62,493 nucleotides of DNA from assembly GCF_900107255.1 (NCBI RefSeq), contig NZ_FNPH01000015.1:1-62493 (forward strand), written 5' to 3'. The stretch comes from Micromonospora pattaloongensis (GTDB lineage Bacteria > Actinomycetota > Actinomycetes > Mycobacteriales > Micromonosporaceae). Position 1 is the first letter of the stretch; each line of letters starts with the position of its first letter. This document shows, piece after piece, positions 1 to 9,674 of the stretch. The notes beneath the pieces are model-generated. The model was not told where the DNA came from. It was given only the letters and a program-made list of their open reading frames with translations, and searched no databases. The translations under genes and the position numbers were made by a program.

Positions 1-88
1 CTACGCGCAGTGGGAGAAGATGGCCGCTGAGATCGTGCAGGGCACCTACGGTGTCGGCCCGTATGCCGGCCTGGCCGCCCAGCACTGA
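1..88 (+). CDS. C-terminal end of an unidentified protein (partial)
   Basis: An open frame enters from the left edge (first full codon at base 2) and stops with TGA at 86-88. The 28 visible residues end in TYGVGPYAGLAAQH. They are too short and not distinctive enough for me to assign a family. A strong hairpin 32 bp after the stop supports this being the true 3' end of a transcript. Nothing more can be said about function from this window. Confidence 0.6.
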   Translation, partial: YAQWEKMAAEIVQGTYGVGPYAGLAAQH

Positions 89-120
89 CACCGCTGAACA
101 ACAGCACAGACACACGCCAC

Positions 121-152
121 GTGGGCGCCTTCCCGACCGGGAAGGCGCCCAC
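121..152 (+). terminator. Hairpin terminator after the partial gene
   Basis: A perfect 14-bp stem (GTGGGCGCCTTCCC paired with GGGAAGGCGCCCAC) closes a GACC loop. It lies 32 bp after the stop at 88 and upstream of the end of the convergent RtcB gene at 232, so it may serve both strands. There is no long U-run, which is usual in actinobacteria. Confidence 0.75.
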
Positions 153-231
153 CGGCATATCCGCCGGCCGGGCATCGGTTACCGCACAATTCGGGTGTGG
201 CCGGGCCCGGCTGTCATGAGCGGATGCCCGC

Positions 232-1413
232 TCACCGCCGCTTGCGGCGGTGGTCGCGGCGGGTTCGTTGGCGCGTGGACCCGCGGTCGGGGGTCTTGTA
301 GGTGACCAGGGGGATCGTGGTGGCCACGGGCGTGGCCAGGCCGTGGTCCACGAGGTCCGCGATGACCTGCTCGATTCGCTTGTAGGCGGTCGGCGCCTCC
401 TCGAACAGCAGCTGGCGTTCGCCGCACACCACCAGCGATCCGACCGCTGTGCGACGCAACTCCTCGACCGTGTGCTTGGCCCGCCCGCGGCGCAGGGCGT
501 CGGCGCGCGACATCTTGCGGCCCGCGCCGTGCGCCACGGAATGGTTGGCGTCCGGGCCGGCGTGGGCGGCGACAAGGTAGGAGGGGGTGCCTCGGGTGCC
601 GGCGATGAGCACGTCGCGGCCGTGACCCGGCGCTGCTCCCTTGCGGTGCAGGTAGACGCCGTCGCGCAGCTCTACCAGGTTGTGGCATTCGTCGACGATC
701 GGCGCGGTGGGCTCGGCCCCGAGGGCGTGGGCGACCCGGGCAGCCATCAGCCGCCGGTTGAGCGATCCCCAGCGTACGGCGTCGTCGTGCATCGCCAGGT
801 AGGCGGCGGGATCGGGAGCCGGGCCCGCGCCGTGGAGCTCGGTGTGTGCCCGCAGGATCTGCTCGCCGAGACCGCGTGAGCCGCTGTGCACGATGAGAAC
901 GAGGTCGCCGGCGGCGAGCCCGAGACGGCTGGCGTGGTCCGGCGCGAAAACGGTCCCGATCCGCGCCAGCTCCACGAAGTGGTTGCCCCGACCGACCGTG
1001 CCGAGCCCGTCGACGTGACCGGCCGGAATGTCGCCGTCCACGACCGCCCAGGCCGGGTCGTCGCTGTCCTGCTCGGGATGGAGCGCGCGGTCGAGGTCGG
1101 GGAAGCGTGCGGCGAGCTTCGCGGGTTCGGCGCGCTTGAGTCCGATGGGGAACACGGCGATACCGCACCCGATGTCGGAGCCCACCAGGAACGGGTACAA
1201 CACGGTCGAGGCCATGGCGGCCCCGATCGGGGCGCCCTTGCCGGGGTGGAGATCCGGCATGGCAGCGACGTGGATCATGCCGTCGAGGGCCGCCACCTGG
1301 TGGCACTGCGCGACGGCATCGGACTCGATCCAGCTCGTGGGCGAGGCGAACACGGCGACGGTGGCCAATGTGGACTGTGGCAGGGGCTGCTGCCGGGAGT
1401 GGTGCCGAGACAC
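232..1413 (-). CDS. rtcB: RtcB-family RNA ligase
   Basis: RtcB enzymes are Mn2+/GTP-dependent ligases that join 2',3'-cyclic phosphate or 3'-phosphate RNA ends to 5'-OH ends in tRNA and RNA repair. The 393-residue product has the family's metal and active-site motifs in order: DLHPGKG near 54-60, GSDIGCG with Asp80 and Cys83, GRGNHFVEL with Asn144 and His145, HSGSRGLG with His176, DECHN with His244, and AHGAGRKMSR with His295 as the expected guanylylated histidine. I chose the GTG at 1413 because it has AGAGAG upstream and places the family's usual N-terminus (AVFASPTSWIE) close to the start. A longer frame opens at 1494. The gene stands alone, with no RtcA cyclase or archease beside it. The length of about 390 residues fits the shorter bacterial RtcB subgroup. 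Confidence 0.9.
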   Translation of the reverse strand: MSRHHSRQQPLPQSTLATVAVFASPTSWIESDAVAQCHQVAALDGMIHVAAMPDLHPGKGAPIGAAMASTVLYPFLVGSDIGCGIAVFPIGLKRAEPAKLAARFPDLDRALHPEQDSDDPAWAVVDGDIPAGHVDGLGTVGRGNHFVELARIGTVFAPDHASRLGLAAGDLVLIVHSGSRGLGEQILRAHTELHGAGPAPDPAAYLAMHDDAVRWGSLNRRLMAARVAHALGAEPTAPIVDECHNLVELRDGVYLHRKGAAPGHGRDVLIAGTRGTPSYLVAAHAGPDANHSVAHGAGRKMSRADALRRGRAKHTVEELRRTAVGSLVVCGERQLLFEEAPTAYKRIEQVIADLVDHGLATPVATTIPLVTYKTPDRGSTRQRTRRDHRRKRR

Positions 1414-1768
1414 GGACGCTCTCTCTGTGGATGAAAAGGGGGTACGGGCGGACGGCAATGCGGCGGTTCCACGCCGCACGGCTTCACCAGTCATCGGGCC
1501 GGTCCGTCAGAACGTCATGGTCGTCACCTTGCCGGAGCACCGCCGCACGCGGCAAGCGAATTGGGCACGGAGGACGGCGGGCGGGCCGTCCCGGCAGCGC
1601 CGGCGCGAACACGCCACCAGGTTGATCGGAGCCGGTTCCTGTTACGAGATCGTGACCGATCGATTGCCCGCGCGGTGTTGATTCTGCCTATGTGAGCGCT
1701 AACACTGAGCCGCAGGTGCGACCCGTGCAGCCGGCCGACGGCGTGTGAGTTCGAGATGGGGGAAGCCT
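1414..1768. other. Intergenic region between rtcB and the sugar importer
   Basis: This is a divergent spacer of 355 bp. Its right part holds a possible promoter (TTGCCC at 1664-1669, 18-bp spacer, CTATGT at 1688-1693) and the LacI-type operator at 1691-1704. I see no convincing gene or RNA in the remainder. Confidence 0.5.
1691..1704 (+). promoter_or_regulatory. LacI-family operator before the ChvE/GguAB operon
   Basis: The site TGTGAGCGCTAACA differs by one base from the perfect palindrome TGTTAGCGCTAACA, a form typical of LacI-family sugar-repressor sites in actinobacteria. It lies 65 bp before the substrate-binding-protein start and overlaps the proposed -10 hexamer, a good position for repression. 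No LacI gene is adjacent, so the regulator is probably encoded elsewhere. Confidence 0.6.
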
Positions 1769-2914
1769 GTGAGCAGCAGAAGATTCCTGGTCGCTCTCGG
1801 CGGCGCCGTGCTGGCGCTGAGCATGGCGGCCTGCAGCGGCGAGGGCGCAGGTGGCGGCCGTGGTGCGGACGGGGACAAGCCCGCGGATCTGACCATCGGC
1901 GTGTCGATGCCGACGCAGACCTCGGAGCGGTGGATCGCGGACGGCAACTCGGTCAAGCAGAAGTTGGAGGCGAAGGGGTACAAGGTTGACCTGCAGTACG
2001 CCGGCGACGACATCCCCACCCAGTCGCAGCAGGTCGACCAGATGATCACGCGGGGCGCGGACGTGCTGATCATCGCGGCGATCGACGGCACGGCGCTGAG
2101 CGGGCAGCTGCAGGCGGCGGCCGACGCGAAGATCCCCGTCATCGCGTACGACCGGCTGATCCGCGACAGCCCGAACGTCGACTTCTACGTCAGCTTCGAC
2201 AACTACAAGGTCGGCGTCGCCCAGGCCACCGCGCTGCTGGTCGGTCTCGGCCTGCAGAACCGGGACGGGTCGAAGGGGACGGCGACCGGTCCGTTCAACA
2301 TCGAGCTCTTCGCCGGCTCGCTCGACGACAACAACGCGCACTTCTTCTTCCGCGGCGCCCTGGACACGCTCAAGCCGTTCATCGACGCCAGCACGCTGAA
2401 GGTAAAGTCCGGCCAGACGAAGATCGAGCAGGTGGCGATCCTGCGGTGGCAGCAGGAGACCGCGCAGAAGCGGATGGAGGACCTGCTGACGTCGAGCTAC
2501 AACGACGGCTCGCGGGTGAACGGCGTGCTGTCGCCGTACGACGGCCTGTCGCGCGGGATCATCACGGCGCTGCAGAACGCCGGCTACGGTCGGTCGGCGG
2601 TCAAGATGCCGGTGGTGACGGGTCAGGACGCCGAGATCGCCTCGGTAAAGCTGATCAACGACGGCGTCCAGCACTCCACGATCTTCAAGGACACCCGCCT
2701 GCTGGCCGAGCAGGCGGTGATCGCCGCCGAGGCGTTCCTGCAGGACAAGCAGCCGCAGGCCAACGACACCGCCACGTACAACAACGGGGTGAAGGTCGTT
2801 CCGTCGTACCTCCTGCCGGTCCAGACCGTCTATCGGGACGACATCAGGTCCGCGCTCATCGACTCGGGCTACTGGACCGCCGAGGAAGTCGCCGCCGGGC
2901 GGGCGAAGGACTGA
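1769..2914 (+). CDS. chvE: Monosaccharide ABC transporter substrate-binding lipoprotein (ChvE-like)
   Basis: This is the extracytoplasmic sugar-binding lipoprotein of a CUT2 importer. The 381-residue product starts at GTG 1769, preceded by GGGGGAAG. An upstream in-frame GTG at 1745 lacks such a site. The N-terminus RRFLVALGGAVLALSMAAC is a lipoprotein signal with lipobox Cys22, followed by a low-complexity GEGAGGGRG linker. The remainder has the periplasmic-binding-protein fold features (DLTIGVSMPTQTSERW, VLIIAAIDGTAL) typical of ChvE/XylF-like proteins. It is first in an operon with the GguA-like ATPase and GguB-like permease. That set transports glucose, galactose, xylose or arabinose in characterised members. 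The exact sugar cannot be read from sequence. Confidence 0.88.
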   Translation: MSSRRFLVALGGAVLALSMAACSGEGAGGGRGADGDKPADLTIGVSMPTQTSERWIADGNSVKQKLEAKGYKVDLQYAGDDIPTQSQQVDQMITRGADVLIIAAIDGTALSGQLQAAADAKIPVIAYDRLIRDSPNVDFYVSFDNYKVGVAQATALLVGLGLQNRDGSKGTATGPFNIELFAGSLDDNNAHFFFRGALDTLKPFIDASTLKVKSGQTKIEQVAILRWQQETAQKRMEDLLTSSYNDGSRVNGVLSPYDGLSRGIITALQNAGYGRSAVKMPVVTGQDAEIASVKLINDGVQHSTIFKDTRLLAEQAVIAAEAFLQDKQPQANDTATYNNGVKVVPSYLLPVQTVYRDDIRSALIDSGYWTAEEVAAGRAKD

Positions 2915-3016
2915 CGCCGCGCCATGGCCCGGCGGTCGGCGCACCGCCGGGCCCCGCGCCCCGGCACACCCACCCGGTACCGGGATACGACGACGGAGAC
3001 GCCCAGGACGGTGAGC

Positions 3017-4555
3017 ATGGCCGACAACATCCTCGAGATGCGTTCCATCACCAAGACCTTCCCCGGGGTGGCGGCGCTCAGCGACGTCTCGCTGGCGGTC
3101 GCCCGGGGCCAGATCCACGCCATCTGCGGCGAGAACGGCGCCGGCAAGTCCACCCTGATGAAGGTGCTGTCGGGCGTGTATCCGGCCGGCTCCTACGGGG
3201 GTGAGATCGTCTTCGACGGCGAGCCCGTGCACTTCCGCGGCATCCGTGACAGCGAGGCGCGCGGCGTCGTCATCATCCACCAGGAACTCGCGCTGGTGCC
3301 GCAGCTGTCGATCGCCGAGAACATCTTCCTCGGCAACGAACGCCGCGGCGCCGGCGGCCTGATCGACTGGAACCGCACCAACGCCGAGGCCGCGACGCTG
3401 CTGGAATCCGTCGGGCTGCGCGAGAACCCCGTCACGCCGATCGTCCAACTCGGCGTCGGCAAGCAGCAGTTGGTGGAGATCGCCAAGGCGCTGTCCAAGA
3501 GGGTGCGGCTGCTCATCCTCGACGAGCCGACCGCCGCGCTCAACGACGTCGACTCGGCGCACCTGCTCGAGCTGCTGCGACGGCTCCGGGAGCAGGGGAT
3601 CACCTGCATTCTGATCTCGCACAAGCTCAACGAGATCACCGCGATCGCCGACTCGATCACCGTGCTGCGCGACGGGCGCACCGTCGAGCGGCTCGACACG
3701 GGCTCGGGTGAGGTGACCCAGGAGCGGATCATCCGCGGCATGGTCGGCCGCGATCTGGACAGCTTCTATCCCTCCCGGCTCCCGTCGCCGGGCGAGGAGG
3801 TGTTGCGGATCGAGGATTGGACGGTGCGCCACCCCAACCGGGACCGTACGGTGGTCGACCGCGCGAGCCTGCATGTGCGTGCCGGCGAGGTCGTCGGGAT
3901 CGCCGGGCTGATGGGCGCCGGGCGGACCGAGCTCGCCATGAGCGTGTTCGGGCGGTCGTACGGGCGGGACATCACGGGTCGGCTGTACCTGCGCGGCCGG
4001 GAGATTCGGGCGCGCACGGTCGCGGAGGCGATCTCCCACGGCATCGCGTACGCGACGGAGGACCGCAAGCGCTTCGGCCTCAACCTCATCGACGACGTCC
4101 GCCGCAACATCTCGGCGGCCGGGCTGCGCAAGCTCGCCCGGCTCGGCTGGGTGCACGGCAACGAGGAGATCAAGGTCGCGGAGGCGAGCCGCCGGGACCT
4201 GGACATCAGGGCGCCGAGCGTGATGGCCGTCGTCGGCAAGCTCTCGGGCGGCAACCAGCAGAAGGTCGTCCTGTCGAAGTGGCTGTTCACCGACCCGGAC
4301 GTCCTGATCCTGGACGAGCCGACCCGCGGCATCGACGTCGGGGCGAAGTACGAGATCTACACGATCGTCAACCGGCTCGTGGCCGAGGGCAAGGCGATCG
4401 TCCTCATCTCGTCCGAGCTGCCCGAGCTGCTCGGCATGTGCGATCGCATCTACACGCTGTCGGGCGGCCGGATCACCGGCGAGCTGCCGGTGGGGGAGGC
4501 CACCCAGGAGAAGCTCATGGCGCTCATGGCGAAGGACAGGGAGACCGCCCGATGA
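3017..4555 (+). CDS. gguA: Monosaccharide ABC transporter ATP-binding protein (GguA/MmsA-like)
   Basis: This is the cytoplasmic energising subunit of the CUT2 importer, 512 residues with two tandem ATPase domains. The first has Walker [13 protein letters not shown]-signature region [16 protein letters not shown], and Walker [12 protein letters not shown]. The second has the degenerate Walker [11 protein letters not shown] usual for this family, signature [15 protein letters not shown], and Walker [16 protein letters not shown] 3017 sits 8 bp after AGGA and gives the family's N-terminus [21 protein letters not shown] at 3011 is too close to the ribosome site. The gene overlaps the permease start by ATGA, so the two are translationally coupled. 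Confidence 0.93.
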   Translation: MADNILEMRSITKTFPGVAALSDVSLAVARGQIHAICGENGAGKSTLMKVLSGVYPAGSYGGEIVFDGEPVHFRGIRDSEARGVVIIHQELALVPQLSIAENIFLGNERRGAGGLIDWNRTNAEAATLLESVGLRENPVTPIVQLGVGKQQLVEIAKALSKRVRLLILDEPTAALNDVDSAHLLELLRRLREQGITCILISHKLNEITAIADSITVLRDGRTVERLDTGSGEVTQERIIRGMVGRDLDSFYPSRLPSPGEEVLRIEDWTVRHPNRDRTVVDRASLHVRAGEVVGIAGLMGAGRTELAMSVFGRSYGRDITGRLYLRGREIRARTVAEAISHGIAYATEDRKRFGLNLIDDVRRNISAAGLRKLARLGWVHGNEEIKVAEASRRDLDIRAPSVMAVVGKLSGGNQQKVVLSKWLFTDPDVLILDEPTRGIDVGAKYEIYTIVNRLVAEGKAIVLISSELPELLGMCDRIYTLSGGRITGELPVGEATQEKLMALMAKDRETAR

Positions 4556-5802
4556 CCAGCACCAGACCCCCCTCGGCTCCCGAGCGCACGCCGTCCGGGA
4601 GCGTGCCGGCCGACGCCCTGCATGCCGGGAGCAGCGACCCGCGTACGTTGATCATGAACAACCTGCGGCAGAGCGGCATCTTCGTCGCCCTGGTCGTCAT
4701 CGTCGCGTTCTTCGCGGCGCTGACCGACGGTGTCTCGTTGAGCCCGGGCAACATCACCAACATCGTCCTGCAGTACTCGTACATCCTCGTGCTCGCGATC
4801 GGCATGGTCATCGTGATCATCGGGGGTCACATCGACCTGTCGGTGGGATCGGTGGTCGCGCTCACCGGCGCGGTCTCGGCCGTGCTCGTCATCCAGCAGG
4901 ATCAACCGTGGTGGATCGGCGTGCTGGCCGCGCTGGCCGTCGGGCTCGCGGTCGGCGCCTGGCACGGGTTCTGGGTGGCGTACGCCGGCATACCGGCCTT
5001 CATCGTGACCCTGGCCGGCATGCTGCTGTTCCGCGGCCTGACCCTGCGGGTGCTCGACAACATCTCGCTGTCGCCGTTCCCGGCGGAGTACCAGCGGATC
5101 GCGAACGGTTTCCTCAACGGACTGATCGGCGGCGAGGGCTACGACGCCTTCACCCTGCTCATCGGGGCCGTCGCGGTGGCGGCCTACGCGGTGACCGGCT
5201 TCCGCATCCGCGTGGCGCGCATCCGCTACCGGCAGCCCGTCGAGTCGTTCCCGCTGTTCGTCGCGCGGGTGGCGCTGGTGGGCGCCGTCGTCATGTACTT
5301 CGCCTGGCAACTGGCGCACGCCCGCGGCCTGCCGATCGTGCTGATCATCCTCGCGGTCCTCGTGCTCGGCTACGGCCTGCTCACCCGGCGCACCGTCTTC
5401 GGGCGCCAGGTGTACGCGATCGGCGGCAACCTGCCGGCGGCGATGCTGTCCGGGGTGAAGGTGCGCGTCGTCAACTTCTGGGTCTTCGTCAACATGGGCT
5501 TCCTGGCGGCCGTGGCGGGCGTCATCTACTCGTCCCGGTCGAACGGCGCGCAGCCAGCGGCCGGCAACATGTTCGAACTCGACGCGATCGCGGCGGCGTT
5601 CATCGGCGGCGCGGCGGTCACCGGTGGCGTCGGCACCGTGGTGGGTGCGATGGTCGGCGGCCTCATCATGGCGGTGATGAGCAACGGCATGCAGCTCATG
5701 GGCGTCGACCAGTCGGTGCAGTCCGTGGTGAAGGGGCTGGTCCTGCTCGTCGCCGTGGCGTTCGACGTGTACAACAAGCGGCGTGCCGGCGCGAACCGCT
5801 GA
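4552..5802 (+). CDS. gguB: Monosaccharide ABC transporter permease (GguB/MmsB-like)
   Basis: This is the membrane subunit of the ChvE/GguAB importer. The 416-residue product begins at ATG 4552, overlapping the ATPase stop, with GGGAG just upstream. After about 40 polar residues it carries many hydrophobic segments and the CUT2 permease hallmark [14 protein letters not shown]. Further conserved blocks are [17 protein letters not shown] and [20 protein letters not shown] longer loop than in RbsC-type permeases (around [12 protein letters not shown]) is typical of the GguB subgroup. It is the last gene of the operon and ends 10 bp before the convergent GH9 gene. Confidence 0.92.
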   Translation: MTSTRPPSAPERTPSGSVPADALHAGSSDPRTLIMNNLRQSGIFVALVVIVAFFAALTDGVSLSPGNITNIVLQYSYILVLAIGMVIVIIGGHIDLSVGSVVALTGAVSAVLVIQQDQPWWIGVLAALAVGLAVGAWHGFWVAYAGIPAFIVTLAGMLLFRGLTLRVLDNISLSPFPAEYQRIANGFLNGLIGGEGYDAFTLLIGAVAVAAYAVTGFRIRVARIRYRQPVESFPLFVARVALVGAVVMYFAWQLAHARGLPIVLIILAVLVLGYGLLTRRTVFGRQVYAIGGNLPAAMLSGVKVRVVNFWVFVNMGFLAAVAGVIYSSRSNGAQPAAGNMFELDAIAAAFIGGAAVTGGVGTVVGAMVGGLIMAVMSNGMQLMGVDQSVQSVVKGLVLLVAVAFDVYNKRRAGANR

Positions 5803-5812
5803 CGCCGTCGCG

Positions 5813-7774
5813 TCATGGATCGTCACCGCGCGCGGTGAGGGCCAGCGCCAGCAGGCCGGTGGCGGTGAAGTCGATCGCCGGTTCGCTGCTGGCAAAGCTA
5901 CCCACGTCGTCGGTGTACCGGGCGTCAGGACGGTCGTAATTCCGGAACGCGTCGCTGGAGCAGGGGCTGTCGGCGACATCCATCGGTAGCTCGGCGAACC
6001 GTGCCGCGGCGTGGGGGCCGTTGACCACCGCCCCGACCATGGGCGACGCCTCGCGCCCCGCACCGGGGGCACTGAGGCTGGAGATCTGGTCGTGCAGGCA
6101 GCGGGGGTAGGTGGTACCCGCGCCGACGATGAATGAGCTGCCCCAGCCGTTCGCTCCCAGCGCCACCGCGCGCTGCGCCGTGCCGAACGCGGCGTAGCGG
6201 TCGTCACCGGAGATGGTGCGGTAGAGGGCTGCGGTGGCGGCGTACCCGAGTTGGCGCGCCGCGTAATCCGGCCCGGCGATACCGGCCGCGGCCCCCATCG
6301 GGTCGCGGCCCGCGGCCTTGACGCCGGCGTCGAGTCGGGCACGCAGATCGCGTCGTAGCCGGTCGGTGCCGATCTCGGCTCCGGGTACGGCCATCGTGCT
6401 GAGCACGCGGGTCAGCTCGGCGTCGGCGATGGCGCTGAGGTCGTAGACGGTCAACGCCGCCGTGCTGCGATCGTCGGCGTTCACCCGGGCCCAGTGGGTC
6501 GCCTGCCGTGCCCACGTCGTGGCCCGCTGGTCGCCAAGGAGGTGGGCGGCGAGCGCGAGCTCGGCGCCGCCGGCGGCCAGGTCGTCCGCCCAGCTGTTCT
6601 CGGGATAGAAGCTGCGGGGTTGCGTGGTGACCAGCTCGCCGACGTCGGAGGTCTCGGCGAGGGCGAAGACCTCGGCCGCGGCGTTCAGGTGGCGACGGGC
6701 CCGGTCCGGGTCCGTCGACGCTGCCACCTGGGCGGCGAGCGCGAACGCGGCGGCGACCCGGCCGGCCAGGTTGGGGCTGAGCCGGTCACCCGGGTCGGCG
6801 GCGCGGAACACCGGCCGGTACCGCTGGAAGTAGCGGCCGTCGCCCGGTTCGACCGCGAGGGTGTCGTCGACCTGCGGCAGCCGCCACGTGTCGTGGTCGC
6901 CGAGGAATCCGTGCTCGCCCGTGCCGCTGCCGATGCCGACCTGGATGTAGAGCGTGCGGGTCCGCTCGTCCCACATCTTGTCCAACCATTCGATCCCGTG
7001 CCGCGCCTCCTCGGCCAGCCCCGCCGGTGCGGGGCCGTCGCGCGCGACCAGCAGCATCGCGATCAGCGCGTACGCGGTCGTGTGGGTGAACTTGAGGAAG
7101 TCGCCCGCGTCGTACCAGCCGCCCTCGACGTCGACCGGTCCTGCGATGCGACGCATCGGCCCGGTCATCTGGCTGTCCTCGTCGTACCGCGGGTTGTCAT
7201 AGACGGTGGCCCGCCGATCCTCCAGGTGCGCCGGCACCCGCTGCCACGGGCCGGGCACCTGGTCGGCACCGTCGCGATGCGCCTGAAAGTACTGGACGGA
7301 GTCCGCCAGCAGCGGGCCGAACAGCGATGGGGCCGGCCCGATCCGGAATGCCGGCGATTCGGCGGTGACGGGTTGCTGGACGCGGATGCGGTAACGGCCC
7401 GGTGCGGTCAGCGCGCTCAGGTCGATCGGGTGCACATTCGGAAATCGTCCGTTCCATGCGCCCCGACCGGGGCCGACCCGGGCGGTGAAGATCTTCGTGC
7501 CGACGTCGTTCACCACGGTGGCGACCGCGCCGGCGGCGTCGCGGGGCGCGAGCAGCATTGCCGTCTTCGTCTCGTCCGGGGCGTACCCGACCTGATCGAC
7601 GCGGAGCACCGCGTCCGCCTTCGGTTCCGGGAGCGGATCGTCGCCGACACGCTTCGCGCGCGTCACGGTGCAGGCCACCACCGCGGTCAGCGCGATCAGC
7701 GCCGGCAGCACCATCGTCCGTGATGCCCGGCCGGTCCGCCGGAAGAGAGCCGTCACGTTCCGAGTCTCCAGCAT
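5813..7774 (-). CDS. Secreted GH9 glycoside hydrolase (endoglucanase-like lipoprotein)
   Basis: GH9 enzymes are inverting glucanases that cut cellulose or related beta-glucans. The 653-residue product has an N-terminal hydrophobic stretch ending in AVVAC (possible lipobox Cys35). An Ig-like cellulase N-terminal domain (about 55-165, starting LRVDQVGYAP) follows, then the (alpha/alpha)6 barrel. Catalytic features are visible: GGWYDAGDFLKF with the paired aspartates, and DVGSFASSEPAIDFTA near the C-terminus with the acid Glu. The usual substrate-binding block appears as AGTTYPRCLHDQ. No cellulose-binding module is attached. It ends 10 bp from the convergent importer operon, which could take up released sugars. 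I saw no CebR-type box upstream. Confidence 0.88.
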   Translation of the reverse strand: MLETRNVTALFRRTGRASRTMVLPALIALTAVVACTVTRAKRVGDDPLPEPKADAVLRVDQVGYAPDETKTAMLLAPRDAAGAVATVVNDVGTKIFTARVGPGRGAWNGRFPNVHPIDLSALTAPGRYRIRVQQPVTAESPAFRIGPAPSLFGPLLADSVQYFQAHRDGADQVPGPWQRVPAHLEDRRATVYDNPRYDEDSQMTGPMRRIAGPVDVEGGWYDAGDFLKFTHTTAYALIAMLLVARDGPAPAGLAEEARHGIEWLDKMWDERTRTLYIQVGIGSGTGEHGFLGDHDTWRLPQVDDTLAVEPGDGRYFQRYRPVFRAADPGDRLSPNLAGRVAAAFALAAQVAASTDPDRARRHLNAAAEVFALAETSDVGELVTTQPRSFYPENSWADDLAAGGAELALAAHLLGDQRATTWARQATHWARVNADDRSTAALTVYDLSAIADAELTRVLSTMAVPGAEIGTDRLRRDLRARLDAGVKAAGRDPMGAAAGIAGPDYAARQLGYAATAALYRTISGDDRYAAFGTAQRAVALGANGWGSSFIVGAGTTYPRCLHDQISSLSAPGAGREASPMVGAVVNGPHAAARFAELPMDVADSPCSSDAFRNYDRPDARYTDDVGSFASSEPAIDFTATGLLALALTARGDDP

Positions 7775-7986
7775 CGCCCGCGGTCACGGGGACTTCCTGT
7801 GTGTCACGTGTCGCGATCGGCATCACCGGCGCTCGATTCCGGCGTGGCTCGACCGCCCGTCCCCGCCAGGCGGACATTCCGCCCGTGACGTGGGTCTCAT
7901 CGTGTCGCGGCCCGCCCCGGGAATCCCTTGCGGTGCGATCTAGTTGGTCCCGGCGGTTCACCCGCCCAGCGGAGGAAGGGGCCCGC

Positions 7987-9549
7987 ATGGCCACGACACC
8001 GGCAGCCCGTCCCCGCGCGACCGCGGGGGAAGGCGACGCGCGTACGGGGGTCGGCTTCCGATCCGACCGTGGGCCCGTGCTCGCCGCGATCATGCTCAGC
8101 ACCGGACTGGTCGCGCTGGACGCCACGATCATCGCCACCGCGGTGCCGTCCATCGTGCGCGACCTGGGTGGCTTCTCCCAGTTCCCGTGGCTGTTCTCGA
8201 TCTACCTGCTCACCCAGGCGGTCACCGTGCCGCTCTACGGTAAGTTCGCCGACTCGCTGGGCCGCAAGCCCGTGATGTTCTTCGGTATCGCGTTGTTCCT
8301 GCTCGGGTCCGTCCTGTGCGGCGTTGCCTGGAGCATGCCGGTGCTGATCATCGCGCGCGCTATCCAGGGCATCGGCGCCGGCGCGGTCCAGCCGATCAGC
8401 ATGACGATGGTCGGCGACCTCTACACCGTCGAGGAACGGGCCCGGGTGCAGGGCTACCTGGCGAGCGTCTGGGGGATCTCCGCCGTGCTCGGCCCCGCCC
8501 TCGGCGGGGTCTTCTCCGAGTACGTGTCCTGGCGGTGGATCTTCTTCATCAACCTGCCGCTCGGGGCGGTCGCGGCCTGGGTGCTGGCCCGCCGGTTCAC
8601 CGAGCGGGTGACCCGCCGGTCGCACCGGGTGGACTACGCCGGCGCCGCCCTGCTCACCGGCGGGCTGTCGCTGGTCATTCTGGGGCTCCTCGAAGGCGGA
8701 GTGGCCTGGGGATGGGCGTCGGCCCGGAGCCTGGTGATCTTCGCCGTCGGCGCCGCCCTGCTCGTCGCGTTCGTCTTCGTGGAACGCCGCGCCGCCGAAC
8801 CGGTGCTGCCGCTGTGGGTGTTCAGGCGCCGCATCCTCGCCGGCGGCAACCTCGCATCATTCGTCGTCGGCGCCCTGACCATCGGGCTGACCTCCTACCT
8901 GCCGACGTACGCCGAGGGCGTGCTCGGCACGAGCGCGCTGGTCGCCGGGTTCGCGCTGGCCGCGCTCACCGTCGGCTGGCCGATCGCGGCCACCCTGTCC
9001 GGCCGGGTCTACCTGCGGATCGGCTTCCGGGACACCGCGCTGATCGGCAGCGTGTTCGTCGTCGGCGGCGCCGTGCTGATCTCGCTGTTGACGGCGGACT
9101 CGCCGGTGCCGGCGGTCGCGGCGGCCGCCTTCGTCGTCGGTGTCGGGATGGGCCTCACCGCCAGCCCGACGCTGGTCGCCGTGCAGTCGGTGGTCGGCTG
9201 GGAACGCCGGGGCGTGGTCACCGGGACGAACATGTTCAGCCGTTCGCTCGGCAGCGCCGTCGGGGCCGCGGTCTTCGGCGCGATCGCCAACGCGACCCTC
9301 GCCGCCCGGTTCGCCGACCCACCGGCCGGGCTCGCCGGGCGGATGCCCGACAGCGCGGACACCAGCAACCTGCTGGTGGGAGGGGACGCCGGGGGCGCGG
9401 AGCCGGCGGTCGCCGACTACCTGCGCCATGCGCTGTACGACGCCACGCACCACGTCTTCCTCGCGTTGGTCGTGGTCGCCGTGCTCGGTGTCGGTGCGCT
9501 GCTGTTGATGCCGCGCCGTGCCGAACCGCTCCGGTTCGACGACGTGTAG
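7987..9549 (+). CDS. MFS drug exporter, DHA2 (EmrB/QacA) family
   Basis: This is a proton-driven multidrug efflux permease of the inner membrane. The 520-residue product is predicted to have 14 membrane segments. Family signatures are visible: GLVALDATIIATAVPSIVRDL in the first helix, WLFSIYLLTQAVTVPLYGKFADSLGRKPV (motif A region), and RAIQGIGAGAVQPISM. ATG 7987 is preceded by GGAGGAAGG. The gene is divergent from the GH9 gene with a 212-bp spacer in which I find no operator. No TetR or MarR regulator adjoins it, so its substrate and control are unknown. Confidence 0.9.
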   Translation: MATTPAARPRATAGEGDARTGVGFRSDRGPVLAAIMLSTGLVALDATIIATAVPSIVRDLGGFSQFPWLFSIYLLTQAVTVPLYGKFADSLGRKPVMFFGIALFLLGSVLCGVAWSMPVLIIARAIQGIGAGAVQPISMTMVGDLYTVEERARVQGYLASVWGISAVLGPALGGVFSEYVSWRWIFFINLPLGAVAAWVLARRFTERVTRRSHRVDYAGAALLTGGLSLVILGLLEGGVAWGWASARSLVIFAVGAALLVAFVFVERRAAEPVLPLWVFRRRILAGGNLASFVVGALTIGLTSYLPTYAEGVLGTSALVAGFALAALTVGWPIAATLSGRVYLRIGFRDTALIGSVFVVGGAVLISLLTADSPVPAVAAAAFVVGVGMGLTASPTLVAVQSVVGWERRGVVTGTNMFSRSLGSAVGAAVFGAIANATLAARFADPPAGLAGRMPDSADTSNLLVGGDAGGAEPAVADYLRHALYDATHHVFLALVVVAVLGVGALLLMPRRAEPLRFDDV

Positions 9550-9674
9550 CCGGCGCCGTTGCCCGCTCGTCCGACTGGGCGGAGGCGCCCGCCGCCGCGC
9601 CGGGAACCGTAGCGTCGCCGCCGGCGTCGAGGGTCCGGGGCGCCGCCCGCGACCCCCGACGCCCGCGTGCCGGG

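Noticed and set aside
179-1306. Long arginine/proline-rich frames on either strand over known genes across the window
   Set aside because: They are antisense or shifted readings of real genes caused by high GC content, with low-complexity RPG-rich products.
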